A stretch of DNA of 64,000 nt from Croceivirga sp. (GTDB taxonomy: Bacteria > Bacteroidota > Bacteroidia > Flavobacteriales > Flavobacteriaceae), in NCBI GenBank assembly GCA_028284285.1, contig JANQSA010000059.1:24806-88805 (forward strand), in the 5' to 3' direction. Each line of letters begins with the position of its first letter. The first letter of the stretch is position 1. The notes beneath the pieces are model-generated. The model saw only the letters and a list, made by a program, of their open reading frames with translations. It was not told the origin of the DNA and did not search any database. Both the position numbers and the translations under genes were made by a program. Shown here piece after piece: positions 1 through 9,620 of the stretch.

Positions 1-2
1 CG

Positions 3-272
3 GTTTTTTCCCTGGGAAATGGTTTGATGTGGCCCAGTTTTCTCGCTTTATTATCCAAAACGGGGAACAAGAAGAACCAGGGGGCTATCCAGGGATATGG
101 CAATAGCATGGGCAGTATGGCCAGTATGATAGGGCTGGTCTTGGGAGGGATACTGTTTGAATCCATTTCCACCTATGTGTTTATCCTTGGAGGGTTCATT
201 TTTCTTCTGATAACCCTCTTGATGGCGGGGAACTTTCTGATGAAGAAGAAAACAATGGTGCTTACAAACTAA
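3..272 (+). CDS. MFS transporter, C-terminal part (5' end outside window)
   Basis: The frame is open from the window edge, so this is the tail of a longer gene. About 90 residues are visible. They hold two hydrophobic segments separated by a short loop (a glycine-rich helix containing GNSMGSMASMIGLVLGG, then FILGGFIFLLITLLMAG) and a basic cytoplasmic end. This pattern fits the last helices of a major facilitator superfamily exporter of the drug/metabolite type. The substrate cannot be inferred from this fragment. The codons at 24-29 (TTG, ATG) are internal and are not taken as the start. Confidence 0.7.
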   Translation, partial: VFSLGNGLMWPSFLALLSKTGNKKNQGAIQGYGNSMGSMASMIGLVLGGILFESISTYVFILGGFIFLLITLLMAGNFLMKKKTMVLTN

Positions 273-381
273 TTTTTCGTTATTCATCCGGGTGGTTGGC
301 AACAACCATAGGGATCCCTGGAATGGACAATAATGTGGTGTGGATTTCGTTGGAACCTAAGACCCTTTACCTACTAATGTT

Positions 382-1203
382 ATGAGAACCCATTTCAATT
401 GTACAACTCTTTTGAGAATAATTACACTCTGCCTTTTCGTAGGTAGCGGTACTGTATTTTTATCGTGCAGTGAAGACGAATTTTCGGAAGCAATGGCAAC
501 TTCGGGGGAAGAGGATAATGACGCAGGCAATTCCGAGGACGAAGGGAACGCTGACTCAAGTCCTGCCAATGAATGCCCTGGCGATATCGGTTTTGTTTTT
601 GAAGAAGCCAATGGGATAGTTTCCATTGAGTTTGAAGACAATGATTTCCCACAGGGTTGGGTGCTAAAAAATGACGGAGAGGCCACATCCGGAGATGGAT
701 ATATGCAATGGGAAGGTGATCCCAAAATGAATGCTCCGGGTAACGGAACCGTGGTGTTCCCCTTTCGTATTACCCAGCCCGGTACCTATCGTTTCCTTTG
801 GAAATCCTCTTTTAGAGCGGGAAATGATGGCACAGAACACAACGATTCCTGGTTGCGTTTTCCGGATGCCGATGATTTTTTTGGACGGAAGGGGGACGGC
901 AGTGTCATCTATCCAAAAGATTCCGGCAAAACCCCAAATCCAAATGGTTCTTCCTCAGATGGCTGGTTTAAGATCTATCGTAGTGGAAATGACACTACTT
1001 TTAAGTGGCAGGCTTCCACTTCCGATCATGATGCACATGATATCTATGCTTCATTTTCAAGCAGCGGGGTATATCGCATTGAAATTTCCGCCCGTTCCAC
1101 CTTCCATGGAATTGATCGTTTACTGTTGTTTCAGGAAGGATTATCTCAAAATGATGCCATACAAGCTGCGGATACCTTTAGTCTGAAGACCAATTGTGAT
1201 TAG
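382..1203 (+). CDS. putative surface lipoprotein with carbohydrate-binding-like domain
   Basis: The 273-residue protein has an N-terminal hydrophobic segment ending in the lipobox FLSC. The cysteine is followed at once by acidic residues (SEDEF), the arrangement associated with surface export of lipoproteins in Bacteroidota. A low-complexity Asp/Glu/Asn/Ser linker follows, then a soluble domain from about residue 70 to the end. That domain is rich in Trp, Gly and Asp and has a beta-sandwich feel (GYMQWEGD, PGTYRFLWKSSF, SGVYRIEISARS), resembling carbohydrate-binding modules. No catalytic motif is visible. It stands alone between the transporter tail and the convergent ppc gene. Lipoprotein status is seen in the sequence; glycan binding is inference. 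Confidence 0.7.
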   Translation: MRTHFNCTTLLRIITLCLFVGSGTVFLSCSEDEFSEAMATSGEEDNDAGNSEDEGNADSSPANECPGDIGFVFEEANGIVSIEFEDNDFPQGWVLKNDGEATSGDGYMQWEGDPKMNAPGNGTVVFPFRITQPGTYRFLWKSSFRAGNDGTEHNDSWLRFPDADDFFGRKGDGSVIYPKDSGKTPNPNGSSSDGWFKIYRSGNDTTFKWQASTSDHDAHDIYASFSSSGVYRIEISARSTFHGIDRLLLFQEGLSQNDAIQAADTFSLKTNCD

Positions 1204-1300
1204 ATTAAATGCCACGGAGTTGTGGTGGGTTATCAAACCATACCACTTCATTCACATCGGTTTCACCTTTTCCACAACAAAGCCTGAATACTTTGTTTTA

Positions 1301-4039
1301 TCATCCCGTACCCTTTAGTCCACCGGATAGCACATTGACCAGCAACAGCAATTTTAACAACAATTGATTTGCTGCCTGTGGATCACTTTCTCTAAGGCTT
1401 CGCCATTTGGTAAGCGATTGTATTTGAATCTCATGCAATATTCCTAGAGCATCTTTTCTGAGTTTGTTGTTTTCCAATCGCGAGACTCTGCGTTCCTCAA
1501 CAGAGGCACCTAAAATGTTTTCAATTTGTGTCAGACCCATATCATAATCCGCCAGAATAAGATCCATCAATTCGTCTCTGGAAGCGGAATCCGCCACCAT
1601 ATTGGCAAATAACTTCATGATCTCAGTATTGGAATTTAAAAGATTGGTCTCAATTTGAATGAGGCCGTATTTCAGGAAAGGCCACTCCTCTGCAGCAGTT
1701 TCCAAATGCTTAAAGTCTTCCGGGAACTCTTCCTTAAACTTTCCAAGTGCAGCACCTGTTCCAAACCATCCGGTGAGATTGAATCTTGATTGATTCCAAC
1801 TAAATACCCATGGAATGGAACGAAGATCATTTAGAGAGCGCTGACCTGTTCTTCGCGCCGGCCTGGAACCAATTTTGCTTTGTTCCAATACATCAATGGG
1901 AGTGGCCTGGCTATAAAATTCTATGAACTTTGGATGATCCAGTAATTGTCTGTATTGGCTTCGTGCCATTTCTTCGAGGCGATCCATGACATGGTACAGT
2001 TTTTGGTTCTTATCGGTTTCCATGGACAACATCGCCTGCCGGGCCGTACCGGAAATTAACATTTCCAGATTGTAACACGCGTTTAAGCGATTGGCAAATT
2101 GATTTGCAATAGTTTCCCCTTGTACAGTTATTTTCATGTGGCCACTCATAGCTCCTGGGGGCATGCTTTCCAAAAAGCGATGGATTTTTCCACCACCTCT
2201 ACTGATGGTTCCTCCGCGACCATGGAAAAAACGAAGTTTGACCCCAAAACGATTGCCCACTTTTGTGAGCTTTTCCTCTGCCTTGAAAATATTCCACCTA
2301 CTGGTCAATATACCACCGTCTTTGTTGCTGTCACTATAGCCAAGCATTACTTCCTGAATGAACGAGGTGTTGCTTTTCAGCTGTTCCTGAACGACAGGAT
2401 GGTTCAAAAAGGCATCCAGGATATCCGGTCCTGCTACCAGGTCATCAATGGTTTCCAAAAGGGGTACCACTGGAAGCCGGGCATCTTTTAAGCCCACCTC
2501 ACGTAGAAAAAGAAAAACCACAAGCAGGTCACTCAAACTACGTGTCATACTCACAATCACAGAACCAATGCCATCCTTCCCATACCGATTCACATAGTTT
2601 TTCACTTCCCTAAAATACCCTAACACATTGTCCGCTTCCGGACCACATGATGTTCCTTCCACAAGAAAAGGACGGCTGCTTTGCAGTTCTTGATTAATAA
2701 AAGACAGTCTTTTTTCTTCGTCCCAATGGGCATAATCAGCATCCGGAAAGCCGGACCTTTGCAAAATTTGACTTATGGCTTTTTCGTGATAAGCACTATT
2801 TTGTCGGATATCGAGCTTTACCAAATGAAAGCCAAAGCTGCCCAGTATCCGTTCAACGGGGAATAGGTATTGCTTCGCTATGTTTTTTGCTTTTAACTGT
2901 ATCAATACAGTTCGCAGCTGTTGTAATTCTTCAGCTAAATCCTTTGAATGGCGATAATAGGAGTCTTCTTCAAGCGGAAAAGGTTCAACCATGGTGTTAT
3001 CCAAGCGGGCTATCATAACATTGATAAATTGCCGCAATGGTTCTGAAGGGTTACGTTCCAGTGCCTTCTGACCTGCTGGTCCTAAAATTTTGGCTTTTGC
3101 GGTTAAACTATCATTGAACTCTTGTGGAATGCTGCTGAGATACTCCGAAAAGCTAAGTTTTCTGGCAAGCTCAATCAGCTCTTTCTTCAGTATTCTCAAT
3201 GCCGCTTGTCGGTTTAATTTCAAGGTCTCAGCGGTGAAGGCCGGGGTGACGTAAGGATGCCCGTCGCGGTCTCCACCTACCCAGCTTCCAAATTGTAAGT
3301 TGGGAAATTGTTCCGGCCATTCCAGAAGTTCTGAGGAAAATCCCATATGTTCCCAGGCATCAAGCAAACGTTGATCTGTTAAACGCAAGACTTCAGGAAA
3401 TACATTAACAAAATAGTGCATTACATTACTGCGTTCATCGGCCAATCGGGGTTTTTCCAGGTAGATTTCCCCGGTACGCCACCAACGTTCCAGTACACTT
3501 TTAATCTCTTCTTTGATGACTGCCTTTTCAGAAGCGGACCAAAGCGGGTTCTCGTTTTTTGCCAATAGCACATAAAGCTCCCGGTGAATATCCAATACCG
3601 TCAATCGTTTCGCCTCGGTAGGGTGGGCCGTCAATACCGGCGTTACAATAATTTTCGGTAAGAGATTGACCATTTCCGTCTCACTGATTCCCGAAGCTTT
3701 CCACAACTTTAACGTTTCGCCCCATGACCCGCGAGTGGTTTCCAATCCAAACCGGGTTTCTGTTTTTCGACGGAATTGAGTAGCAGCATTTTCTTCAACC
3801 AGATTGAGTAATTCAAAAGAAATTCCAATAGCCTGTGCCAGTTTTTCATCCGAAACCTTAGCTCGATTTGGGACATACTCCGTGTCGCCCAGGGGAATGT
3901 TCGCCGCCAGTTCATCTTCACCCAAGGAGTGAAGCATCTCTTTGAATGTTGCAATGAGATACGTAAAATCGGTTCGTATCTTTTGCAGTCCTTCCAGCTC
4001 TAATGTTTGCTTATTCATAGTTTTTTGTGTTTGTGCCAA
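1301..4039 (-). CDS. ppc: phosphoenolpyruvate carboxylase
   Basis: The protein has 912 residues, a normal length for bacterial PEP carboxylase, which makes oxaloacetate from PEP and bicarbonate to refill the TCA cycle. The signatures are present in order: VLTAHPTEAKR with the catalytic His near residue 139, GGDRDGHPYVT, GYSDSNKDGG, the mobile-loop FHGRGGTISRGGG, and a late SRPARR...LRSIPWVFSWNQSRF block. The C-terminus ends GTG instead of the usual NTG, a small deviation at a normally conserved end. The start is at 4039; an in-frame ATG at 4018 is an alternative. It lies 27 bp downstream of a histidine kinase gene on the same strand, so co-transcription with the two-component system is likely. 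Confidence 0.97.
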   Translation of the reverse strand: MAQTQKTMNKQTLELEGLQKIRTDFTYLIATFKEMLHSLGEDELAANIPLGDTEYVPNRAKVSDEKLAQAIGISFELLNLVEENAATQFRRKTETRFGLETTRGSWGETLKLWKASGISETEMVNLLPKIIVTPVLTAHPTEAKRLTVLDIHRELYVLLAKNENPLWSASEKAVIKEEIKSVLERWWRTGEIYLEKPRLADERSNVMHYFVNVFPEVLRLTDQRLLDAWEHMGFSSELLEWPEQFPNLQFGSWVGGDRDGHPYVTPAFTAETLKLNRQAALRILKKELIELARKLSFSEYLSSIPQEFNDSLTAKAKILGPAGQKALERNPSEPLRQFINVMIARLDNTMVEPFPLEEDSYYRHSKDLAEELQQLRTVLIQLKAKNIAKQYLFPVERILGSFGFHLVKLDIRQNSAYHEKAISQILQRSGFPDADYAHWDEEKRLSFINQELQSSRPFLVEGTSCGPEADNVLGYFREVKNYVNRYGKDGIGSVIVSMTRSLSDLLVVFLFLREVGLKDARLPVVPLLETIDDLVAGPDILDAFLNHPVVQEQLKSNTSFIQEVMLGYSDSNKDGGILTSRWNIFKAEEKLTKVGNRFGVKLRFFHGRGGTISRGGGKIHRFLESMPPGAMSGHMKITVQGETIANQFANRLNACYNLEMLISGTARQAMLSMETDKNQKLYHVMDRLEEMARSQYRQLLDHPKFIEFYSQATPIDVLEQSKIGSRPARRTGQRSLNDLRSIPWVFSWNQSRFNLTGWFGTGAALGKFKEEFPEDFKHLETAAEEWPFLKYGLIQIETNLLNSNTEIMKLFANMVADSASRDELMDLILADYDMGLTQIENILGASVEERRVSRLENNKLRKDALGILHEIQIQSLTKWRSLRESDPQAANQLLLKLLLLVNVLSGGLKGTG

Positions 4040-4066
4040 ATCTTCGTTTATGGTAATTATTTGTTA

Positions 4067-5332
4067 CTATTCTTTTTCAACCTGACTTTGAAAAAACAAC
4101 GAAAAAATATGCGTTTTTTCATTGCGCGCATAGGTTAAGCGAAACCCATAGATTTCACATATTTTTTGATTGATCGCTAATCCCAATCCTAGAGATTCTT
4201 TGGTTGGGCTGTCTTTTTGAAAACGGTGAAACAACTTTTCCGTAGCTATCTCGGAAACTTCACCGGTATTGGTGATCTCAAATTTCTCCTGGGTTAGCAG
4301 CATTTTTATGACTCCCCCATCTATATTGTGCTGTACGGCATTTTTGATGAGATTGGTAAATAAGATATCCGCCAGAATATGGTCGCATTCTATGGTTACC
4401 GGATGAAGCTCCTTAGACACTTTTAGATTCCTAAAATTGATGATCTCCTCCATATTGTTGAGGATATTCTTTATGATGGCATGTACATCAACACGGTCTA
4501 ACCGCTTAAATTCCTGGTTTTCGATTCTTGAAATCAAAGTCAGCGATTTCCCTATTTTGGAAAGTTTGTTGGTTTCCTGATACACAGCCTCAACTCGTTT
4601 CAATTCTCTTTCATCCAGGTTTTTGCTTTCCAACAACAAAACCACTTTGTTCCGAATGATAGCCAAGGGGGTTTGAACTTCATGTGAAATGTTCTCATTG
4701 AATTCCTTCAGGTTTTGAAAATCTTTCTTTACCTGGTCTATCAATGTTGTGATGACTTTGTTGAGTTCTTCAAATTCATTGATCCGAGAAGTTTTAAGAT
4801 GAATAGGATCCTTTTGAGTAACATCATATTTTTTAAGCTTTGCCAAATTTTTGAAGAACGGGTTCCAGGCCCATTTATACACTTTTTGGTTGATGAAATA
4901 AAGTCCTAATACCAATAAAAGTATTATGAAGCTGGTGGCAATAAAAAGTAACCAGATCAGTTCATTGATCTCCAGCAAAACATGCTTTAAGGTAATTTTT
5001 ACCGGTTGAGAATCCACGGTTGAAGTGAAGGCATAGGTTCTATAAGGGATATATTTACCGGCATAGCCCTCATAAAGCAATGTGTCTTTAAACTGAGGAG
5101 TAAATACGGCAGCTTCATCAATAGTTGAGGTTTCAAACAAATAGTTGGAAGAGGGTAGCTTTCCGTTACCGTCCAGGTGAAAATTGATGCGTTCCTGTTC
5201 ATGCAGCAGTATTTCCTCTACCTCGCTGTTCACTACGTATTGGATAAGGAAATAATCCACTACCACCATGACAGGGAATAGGAAAGCCAGAAATATGAGG
5301 TAGTACGTATTGGTTTTTCTGACTAGGTTCAT
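4067..5332 (-). CDS. sensor histidine kinase
   Basis: The 421-residue membrane kinase has a transmembrane helix at about 11-33, a periplasmic sensor of about 90 residues, a second helix at about 125-148, and a cytoplasmic kinase region. The phosphoacceptor motif SHEVQTPL places His near 217. The ATP-binding N box is NLIKNAVQHN (Asn near 332) and a G box reads LGLGLAINQK. The start codon overlaps the stop of the response regulator by 4 bp (ATGA), so the two are translationally coupled partners. The sensor domain gives no ligand clue. Downstream ppc is close enough to share the transcript. Confidence 0.93.
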   Translation of the reverse strand: MNLVRKTNTYYLIFLAFLFPVMVVVDYFLIQYVVNSEVEEILLHEQERINFHLDGNGKLPSSNYLFETSTIDEAAVFTPQFKDTLLYEGYAGKYIPYRTYAFTSTVDSQPVKITLKHVLLEINELIWLLFIATSFIILLLVLGLYFINQKVYKWAWNPFFKNLAKLKKYDVTQKDPIHLKTSRINEFEELNKVITTLIDQVKKDFQNLKEFNENISHEVQTPLAIIRNKVVLLLESKNLDERELKRVEAVYQETNKLSKIGKSLTLISRIENQEFKRLDRVDVHAIIKNILNNMEEIINFRNLKVSKELHPVTIECDHILADILFTNLIKNAVQHNIDGGVIKMLLTQEKFEITNTGEVSEIATEKLFHRFQKDSPTKESLGLGLAINQKICEIYGFRLTYARNEKTHIFSLFFQSQVEKE

Positions 5333-6009
5333 TCGCGGTCGGTAAATTTGTATCCAACACTATAGATAGTTTGAATATAGTCCTTGCCGCCTGATTCAGC
5401 AATTTTTTTTCGCAGATTCGCCAAATGAGTGTAAATGAATTTATAGGAGTCGGCCATTTCAATATGATCACCCCAAAGGTGCTCTGCAATGGCCTCTTTG
5501 GTCAATAGTCTATGCCTGTTGACCACAAAAAAGTGGATAATGTCAAACTCTTTTTTGGTAAGGTTCAAGAGATGGTCATCTACAAAAACTTCATAACTAT
5601 CCGGTTTGATCTTAATTTCGTTGAAAAAGATCTCCCTACTGCCATTGTACACCTTTCTCCGGTAAAGTGCTTTGATCCGGGCGTTGAGTTCTGCCAGGTA
5701 AAAAGGCTTGGCCAGATAGTCATCTGCTCCAATTTCCAGGCCGTGGATTTTATCCCCCACGGCGTTCTTTGCCGAGATAATGATAATCCCGGCATCGATG
5801 TTCTCTTTTTTTACCGCTTTTATGATGTCCAAACCGTTACCATCAGGTAAGGTAATGTCAACAATCAGAATATCATATGGAAAAATACCTATTTTGTCAT
5901 AGGCCAATTTATAGTTGGGTGCAATTTCGCAGATGTTCCCTTCCTCCTCCAGAAAGTTTTTGATGTCCTGTAGTAGTTCAGCATTGTCTTCAATAACCAA
6001 TATCTTCAT
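5329..6009 (-). CDS. OmpR-family response regulator
   Basis: The 226-residue protein has an N-terminal receiver domain with acidic pocket EDN at 7-9, phosphoacceptor Asp in LIVDITLPDGNG near 51 and the conserved Lys in LAKPF. The C-terminal winged helix ends with the typical IQTIYSVGYKF. It is the DNA-binding partner of the kinase encoded by the overlapping downstream gene. A candidate Bacteroidota promoter lies just upstream at 6044-6074. Nothing in the sequence identifies its targets, though its linkage to ppc suggests anaplerotic carbon flow as one possibility. Confidence 0.94.
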   Translation of the reverse strand: MKILVIEDNAELLQDIKNFLEEEGNICEIAPNYKLAYDKIGIFPYDILIVDITLPDGNGLDIIKAVKKENIDAGIIIISAKNAVGDKIHGLEIGADDYLAKPFYLAELNARIKALYRRKVYNGSREIFFNEIKIKPDSYEVFVDDHLLNLTKKEFDIIHFFVVNRHRLLTKEAIAEHLWGDHIEMADSYKFIYTHLANLRKKIAESGGKDYIQTIYSVGYKFTDRE

Positions 6010-6043
6010 TTTGGAAGGATTTCCACAAACGCATCTTAAAGTC

Positions 6044-6074
6044 TAAATGTATGGAGTACAATTTGTATAAACAA
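6044..6074 (-). promoter_or_regulatory. candidate Bacteroidota sigma-A promoter for the two-component operon
   Basis: On the minus strand a TTG is followed after 20 bases by TACATTTA. This fits the Bacteroidota -33/-7 consensus (TTTG, about 19-21 bases, TAnnTTTG) with one mismatch in the -7 box. A start about 7 bases downstream would leave a leader of roughly 30 bases before the response-regulator ATG at 6009. Confidence 0.4.
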
Positions 6075-6087
6075 TGATATTATACCG

Positions 6088-6558
6088 TTATCCACCCGTA
6101 GGCAATCCGGTCATAGTAAATATCATTACGAAAAGGGCCACCGTTTCCACAATACCAATAATCATAATGTATTTGGCCGTATCGTTGGCACCGGAGGCAA
6201 TAGCATCACAGGCCCGCGCCCCCGTTTTTCCCTGGAATATGGCTGAGCCTGCCATGGCTGCTCCTGCAACCAGACCAACAATGATTTGCCAGAGGTAAGA
6301 GTCTGGCGCCAGATCGGCATCGGCAATGGCATTTTTAAGGATCATACCATAAATGACCTGCGAAAGTGGAGCTCCCACAAAAATCAGCAGGGCGGTTGCT
6401 GCTTTCTGTCCATTGGTAATCATTTTCTTCCAGGCGCCAATGGCGGCCATACCGGCTATTCCTGTACCTATTGCAGAGCCTATCGCAGCAATACTTAAAG
6501 ACATTCCCATATCGCCAAGCCCCGTTACTGTTGTTGTTAAAATTGCCATACCTACCAT
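6088..6558 (-). CDS. ntpK: V-type ATPase subunit K (membrane rotor ring)
   Basis: The 156-residue protein has four hydrophobic helices in two hairpins, as in V-type ring subunits with a single ion-binding carboxylate. That carboxylate is Glu138 in GIVETVALF. Ser66 and Gln67 (PLSQ) and Gln109 (FQGK) align with the Thr, Gln and Gln that coordinate Na+ together with the Glu in Enterococcus hirae NtpK. The ligand set therefore looks sodium-type, although this is an alignment by eye. It is the last gene of the V-ATPase operon, 29 bp after subunit I. Confidence 0.93.
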   Translation of the reverse strand: MVGMAILTTTVTGLGDMGMSLSIAAIGSAIGTGIAGMAAIGAWKKMITNGQKAATALLIFVGAPLSQVIYGMILKNAIADADLAPDSYLWQIIVGLVAGAAMAGSAIFQGKTGARACDAIASGANDTAKYIMIIGIVETVALFVMIFTMTGLPTGG

Positions 6559-6587
6559 TTCTATATTTGTTTTATTAAGTTTATTTT

Positions 6588-8435
6588 TTATCCCGTTGAG
6601 ATGGATGTTTCCACTTCGTTTTTATACCCGTTTTCGGGTGAAATAAGTTTGAAAGGTTTATACGCTTCACCGGAAAACTGAACCCCAAGGTGCCCGGCGA
6701 ATTCCAGCATGTTCAATCGTATGCCATGTACCATGACAGCCATGAGGGCAAGGGCAATATTCAACCCGTGTCCCAGAAGTAATGCAACGGCCGCCATGAC
6801 CAGATTAATAAACCCCATACCTGCCGTTCCTTCCGGCAATATCATATTGTTAAAGCTGGCTGCTACAGCCGCTGTTGCCATTCCTACCGCAAAAAGGCGT
6901 ACATAGGATACAATGTCCGAGAATCCACTGATAAGGCTTAAAGGCAAATTAGCCAGGGAAATTCCCATGCTTTGGAAAAAGTTTTTGCTTTCTACCGAAA
7001 AAAGGGCTACCAATGCCGCTCCACCTATAAACAACCCAATACCCCACTCAGGCATAGCCTTCCCTAAAACCAGTTGTTCCGTCAATAGGAACAATCCCCA
7101 AACCAGCCCAATCCATCCTACTTCGCTTAATGCACGTATGGAGTTCCTGAACTGGACCACCCGAATACCATGGGCAACGGTGAGATGTAGGGTCCCAATC
7201 AGAAAGGAAAGATGCATCATAAAAGATATATTGTCCACCCCAAAACTGGCTATCTCGGGAATGATCAAATCCTTGAGAACGGGAAGGGCCGCTATCTGTT
7301 CGGAACCAAAATATGTCCCGCTTAGAACCCCCCAGACAATAGTGGCGCCGCTCAGCACATAAATCAAAAATCTCATAGGAGATGCCATCTTTTTCCGAAG
7401 GAAGAAAGCAGTTACCAGAAAAAGGAGTCCATAGCCTGCATCACCGACCAACATGGCAAAGAACAGGGCAAAGGCCACTAAAAAGTAAATAGAAACGTCC
7501 ACTTCCTTGTACCCCGGAACAATATCAATGAATTTCATTACGGGATTGATGATACTGATCCATTTTGGATTCTTGATATACACCGGGACTTCCTCGGGTT
7601 TTTCAGGGTCCGCAATATGATATCCCCAATGGTTCGCCTCTGCGGCGGCAACAAAATCTTCGGTGGCCTCCCGGGGGATGTAGCCCTTAAGATACTTTAA
7701 CCTGTCTTCAATGTCGCCCATACCTTCCAGGGTTTGCTGCATGCCCAGTTGGTCATTCAAAAGCAATTGATACGCTTCAAGCCATTTTACCTTTCCGACC
7801 TGGTCTTCCAGAAAATGTTCTACCTCTGCTAATTGCCGCTCTTTTCTTTCAATTTGATGTTTAACATCTTCAAAGGGCAATTCGGGGAGCAATTCTTCCT
7901 TGTGATTTAGCTTCTCAGATTCGTTTTGGGCGATCAATACTACGGGGATCTTTCCATTTTGCTCCGAAAGTTTAAAAAGCGTATGTTTTTCTTCCAAAGA
8001 ATTGACTTCAGATTTCCGTAATAGGTACAAACGGAGGTAAATTCCCTTACTTTTTAAATAGGCAATGTCCTTGACATTTACTTTTTGGCCCCAGGTCTCG
8101 TACCATTTTAACTGTGGATGGAGCGCATCGCGTCGGTCTTTACATTTTTGCCGTATTTCCTCTGTTTGCAATATCCGGTCAATAAGTTGTTTGGGGTCGT
8201 TGGCACTATATTTTGCCCGGGGGTTGTGGTCATTTTTCTTTTTTGAATACTCCTTTAGCATGGCAATAGCCCTTTCCGCACGGTGAACAGCTTCCAGACG
8301 CCTTTCGACGGTTCCGTTTCCAGGCCGATTAACTTCCTTGATGTCCACTACGCCCAGCCGTCCCAGTTGCAGAATGGTTTCATCCACCGAACGTGCTGTA
8401 GTGAAAAGCACTATTTCCTTCATTCTAACGATCAT
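6588..8435 (-). CDS. ntpI: V-type ATPase subunit I (membrane stator)
   Basis: Subunit I combines an N-terminal cytoplasmic coiled-coil arm (to about residue 320) with a C-terminal membrane domain of about seven helices that forms the ion half-channels against the K ring. The protein is 615 residues long from the chosen start. That start is the ATG at 8435, whose ATGA overlaps the stop of subunit D by 4 bp. The frame is open further upstream to 8483, but this would run inside the D gene and adds a charged, non-homologous leader. The membrane part contains GDAGYGLLFL and SDIVSYVRLFAVG, typical of this family. Confidence 0.92.
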   Translation of the reverse strand: MIVRMKEIVLFTTARSVDETILQLGRLGVVDIKEVNRPGNGTVERRLEAVHRAERAIAMLKEYSKKKNDHNPRAKYSANDPKQLIDRILQTEEIRQKCKDRRDALHPQLKWYETWGQKVNVKDIAYLKSKGIYLRLYLLRKSEVNSLEEKHTLFKLSEQNGKIPVVLIAQNESEKLNHKEELLPELPFEDVKHQIERKERQLAEVEHFLEDQVGKVKWLEAYQLLLNDQLGMQQTLEGMGDIEDRLKYLKGYIPREATEDFVAAAEANHWGYHIADPEKPEEVPVYIKNPKWISIINPVMKFIDIVPGYKEVDVSIYFLVAFALFFAMLVGDAGYGLLFLVTAFFLRKKMASPMRFLIYVLSGATIVWGVLSGTYFGSEQIAALPVLKDLIIPEIASFGVDNISFMMHLSFLIGTLHLTVAHGIRVVQFRNSIRALSEVGWIGLVWGLFLLTEQLVLGKAMPEWGIGLFIGGAALVALFSVESKNFFQSMGISLANLPLSLISGFSDIVSYVRLFAVGMATAAVAASFNNMILPEGTAGMGFINLVMAAVALLLGHGLNIALALMAVMVHGIRLNMLEFAGHLGVQFSGEAYKPFKLISPENGYKNEVETSISTG

Positions 8436-9043
8436 GCTACCGCCTTTTTCTCCTCTTTTTTCTTTTTCACCAGTTTGGCACATCCAATGGCTAATCGTTC
8501 CACATCGCCCAAATAGATCTCAATCTTTCGAATATTCTCCTTGGTCTCCGGAATAAATACCTCCTTTAGGGCATTTTTCATCCTTCGTGCCTCGGCCAAC
8601 TCCTCTTGCAGCAACTCCAAGTTCCGTTCCTCGATTTCCACCAAGGTACGATTGGTCTTTTGTTCCCGAATCACATCCAAAGCCGCATCTACCCAAAGGG
8701 GTGTGTTAAAAAGGTCTACTTCGGTATCTTTAAAAAGGATGTTTTCAAATACTTCAATAGGAACGCCGGCAATCTCACGTTTTTTGGTATTTACCTTGTC
8801 TACTTTTACCATTTCAGATAGATCAATTGTCTCCTCAGCCATCACCGCCACCCACGCTTTTGTTTGCTGATTGGTTGCCGCTATGGATGCTTTTAATCTG
8901 GCAATAGTATTTTCTATGGTTTGTACCACTTCTTTTAACTGCTGTTCTTTCATCTCAAAGACAGGAAGAGCGGTATTGTATTCCTTGAGCTCAATTTTCA
9001 AGGCCGCCAGGGTGTTTTTGTTCATTAAGATTTTGTCCGCCAT
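8432..9043 (-). CDS. ntpD: V-type ATPase subunit D (central shaft)
   Basis: The protein has 203 residues and is a long two-helix coiled coil. It starts NKNTLAALKIELKEYNTALP, and its C-terminal helix ends in a very Lys-rich tail, as expected for the rotating central shaft. It sits in the operon between DUF2764 and subunit I, with a 2-bp gap upstream and a 4-bp overlap downstream. The assignment rests on length, coiled-coil character and operon position. Confidence 0.9.
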   Translation of the reverse strand: MADKILMNKNTLAALKIELKEYNTALPVFEMKEQQLKEVVQTIENTIARLKASIAATNQQTKAWVAVMAEETIDLSEMVKVDKVNTKKREIAGVPIEVFENILFKDTEVDLFNTPLWVDAALDVIREQKTNRTLVEIEERNLELLQEELAEARRMKNALKEVFIPETKENIRKIEIYLGDVERLAIGCAKLVKKKKEEKKAVA

Positions 9044-9045
9044 TC

Positions 9046-9615
9046 TCAGTCTTTTTTTGTGATATTCAAAAAATTATCAAAACCCTGTTTTTGGTCAAAA
9101 CCCCACCATCGTAACAATAGCAACAACTTCAATTTATAGAGCACAAGGGCACTAAAATCGGAGTAGTGTCCTATGGAAAGCGCTTCCAATTTGTCCCACT
9201 GCCATTTCAAGAGTTGAATTTCCTCTTCTAACGGAGTACCGGGGACCAATGGCAAAACTGGTTTCTTTGATGGGGAGGTGCCTGCGTTATTTTTTCTGGA
9301 GATACGAAGTTGATAAAGATCTTTTTTTAGGGTATACATGAAAGAAGAAAAAGCAGCTAACACCTTGTGTTTACTTTTCTGAAAAACTTCCTCATGAATG
9401 CGTTCCAGGTTGAGCTGTTGCACTACCCTGAAGGCTTTTGGGGTTAAAAACTTACCGGCCTCGCTATCCAAAATAGCAATGATGCTTTTTTGTTCTTCTG
9501 AGGTGCCGGCATATTTTTTAAAGATGGAAAACACCCTGGAACGTTCCTCGTCCGTGTCTTGGAAAGACAAATGGGGGAAGCTACTCATCACATATTCCAG
9601 ATTTCCGGTAATCAT
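9046..9615 (-). CDS. DUF2764 family protein of V-ATPase operons
   Basis: This 189-residue soluble protein resembles the DUF2764 family, found in V-type ATPase operons of Bacteroidota, Chlamydiae and spirochaetes. It starts NLEYVMSSFPHLSF, and its C-terminal half is helical, with QWDKLEALSIGHYSDFSALVLYK-like segments. No recognisable V-ATPase C, F or G subunit gene is present in the cluster. The protein may fill a connecting role usually given to subunit C, but this is inference. It is spaced 5 bp from subunit E and 2 bp from subunit D. Confidence 0.8.
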   Translation of the reverse strand: MITGNLEYVMSSFPHLSFQDTDEERSRVFSIFKKYAGTSEEQKSIIAILDSEAGKFLTPKAFRVVQQLNLERIHEEVFQKSKHKVLAAFSSFMYTLKKDLYQLRISRKNNAGTSPSKKPVLPLVPGTPLEEEIQLLKWQWDKLEALSIGHYSDFSALVLYKLKLLLLLRWWGFDQKQGFDNFLNITKKD

Positions 9616-9620
9616 GCCTC

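Noticed and set aside
2099..2491. Plus-strand ORF inside ppc
   Set aside because: It is antisense to conserved PEP carboxylase motifs and has no recognisable domain.
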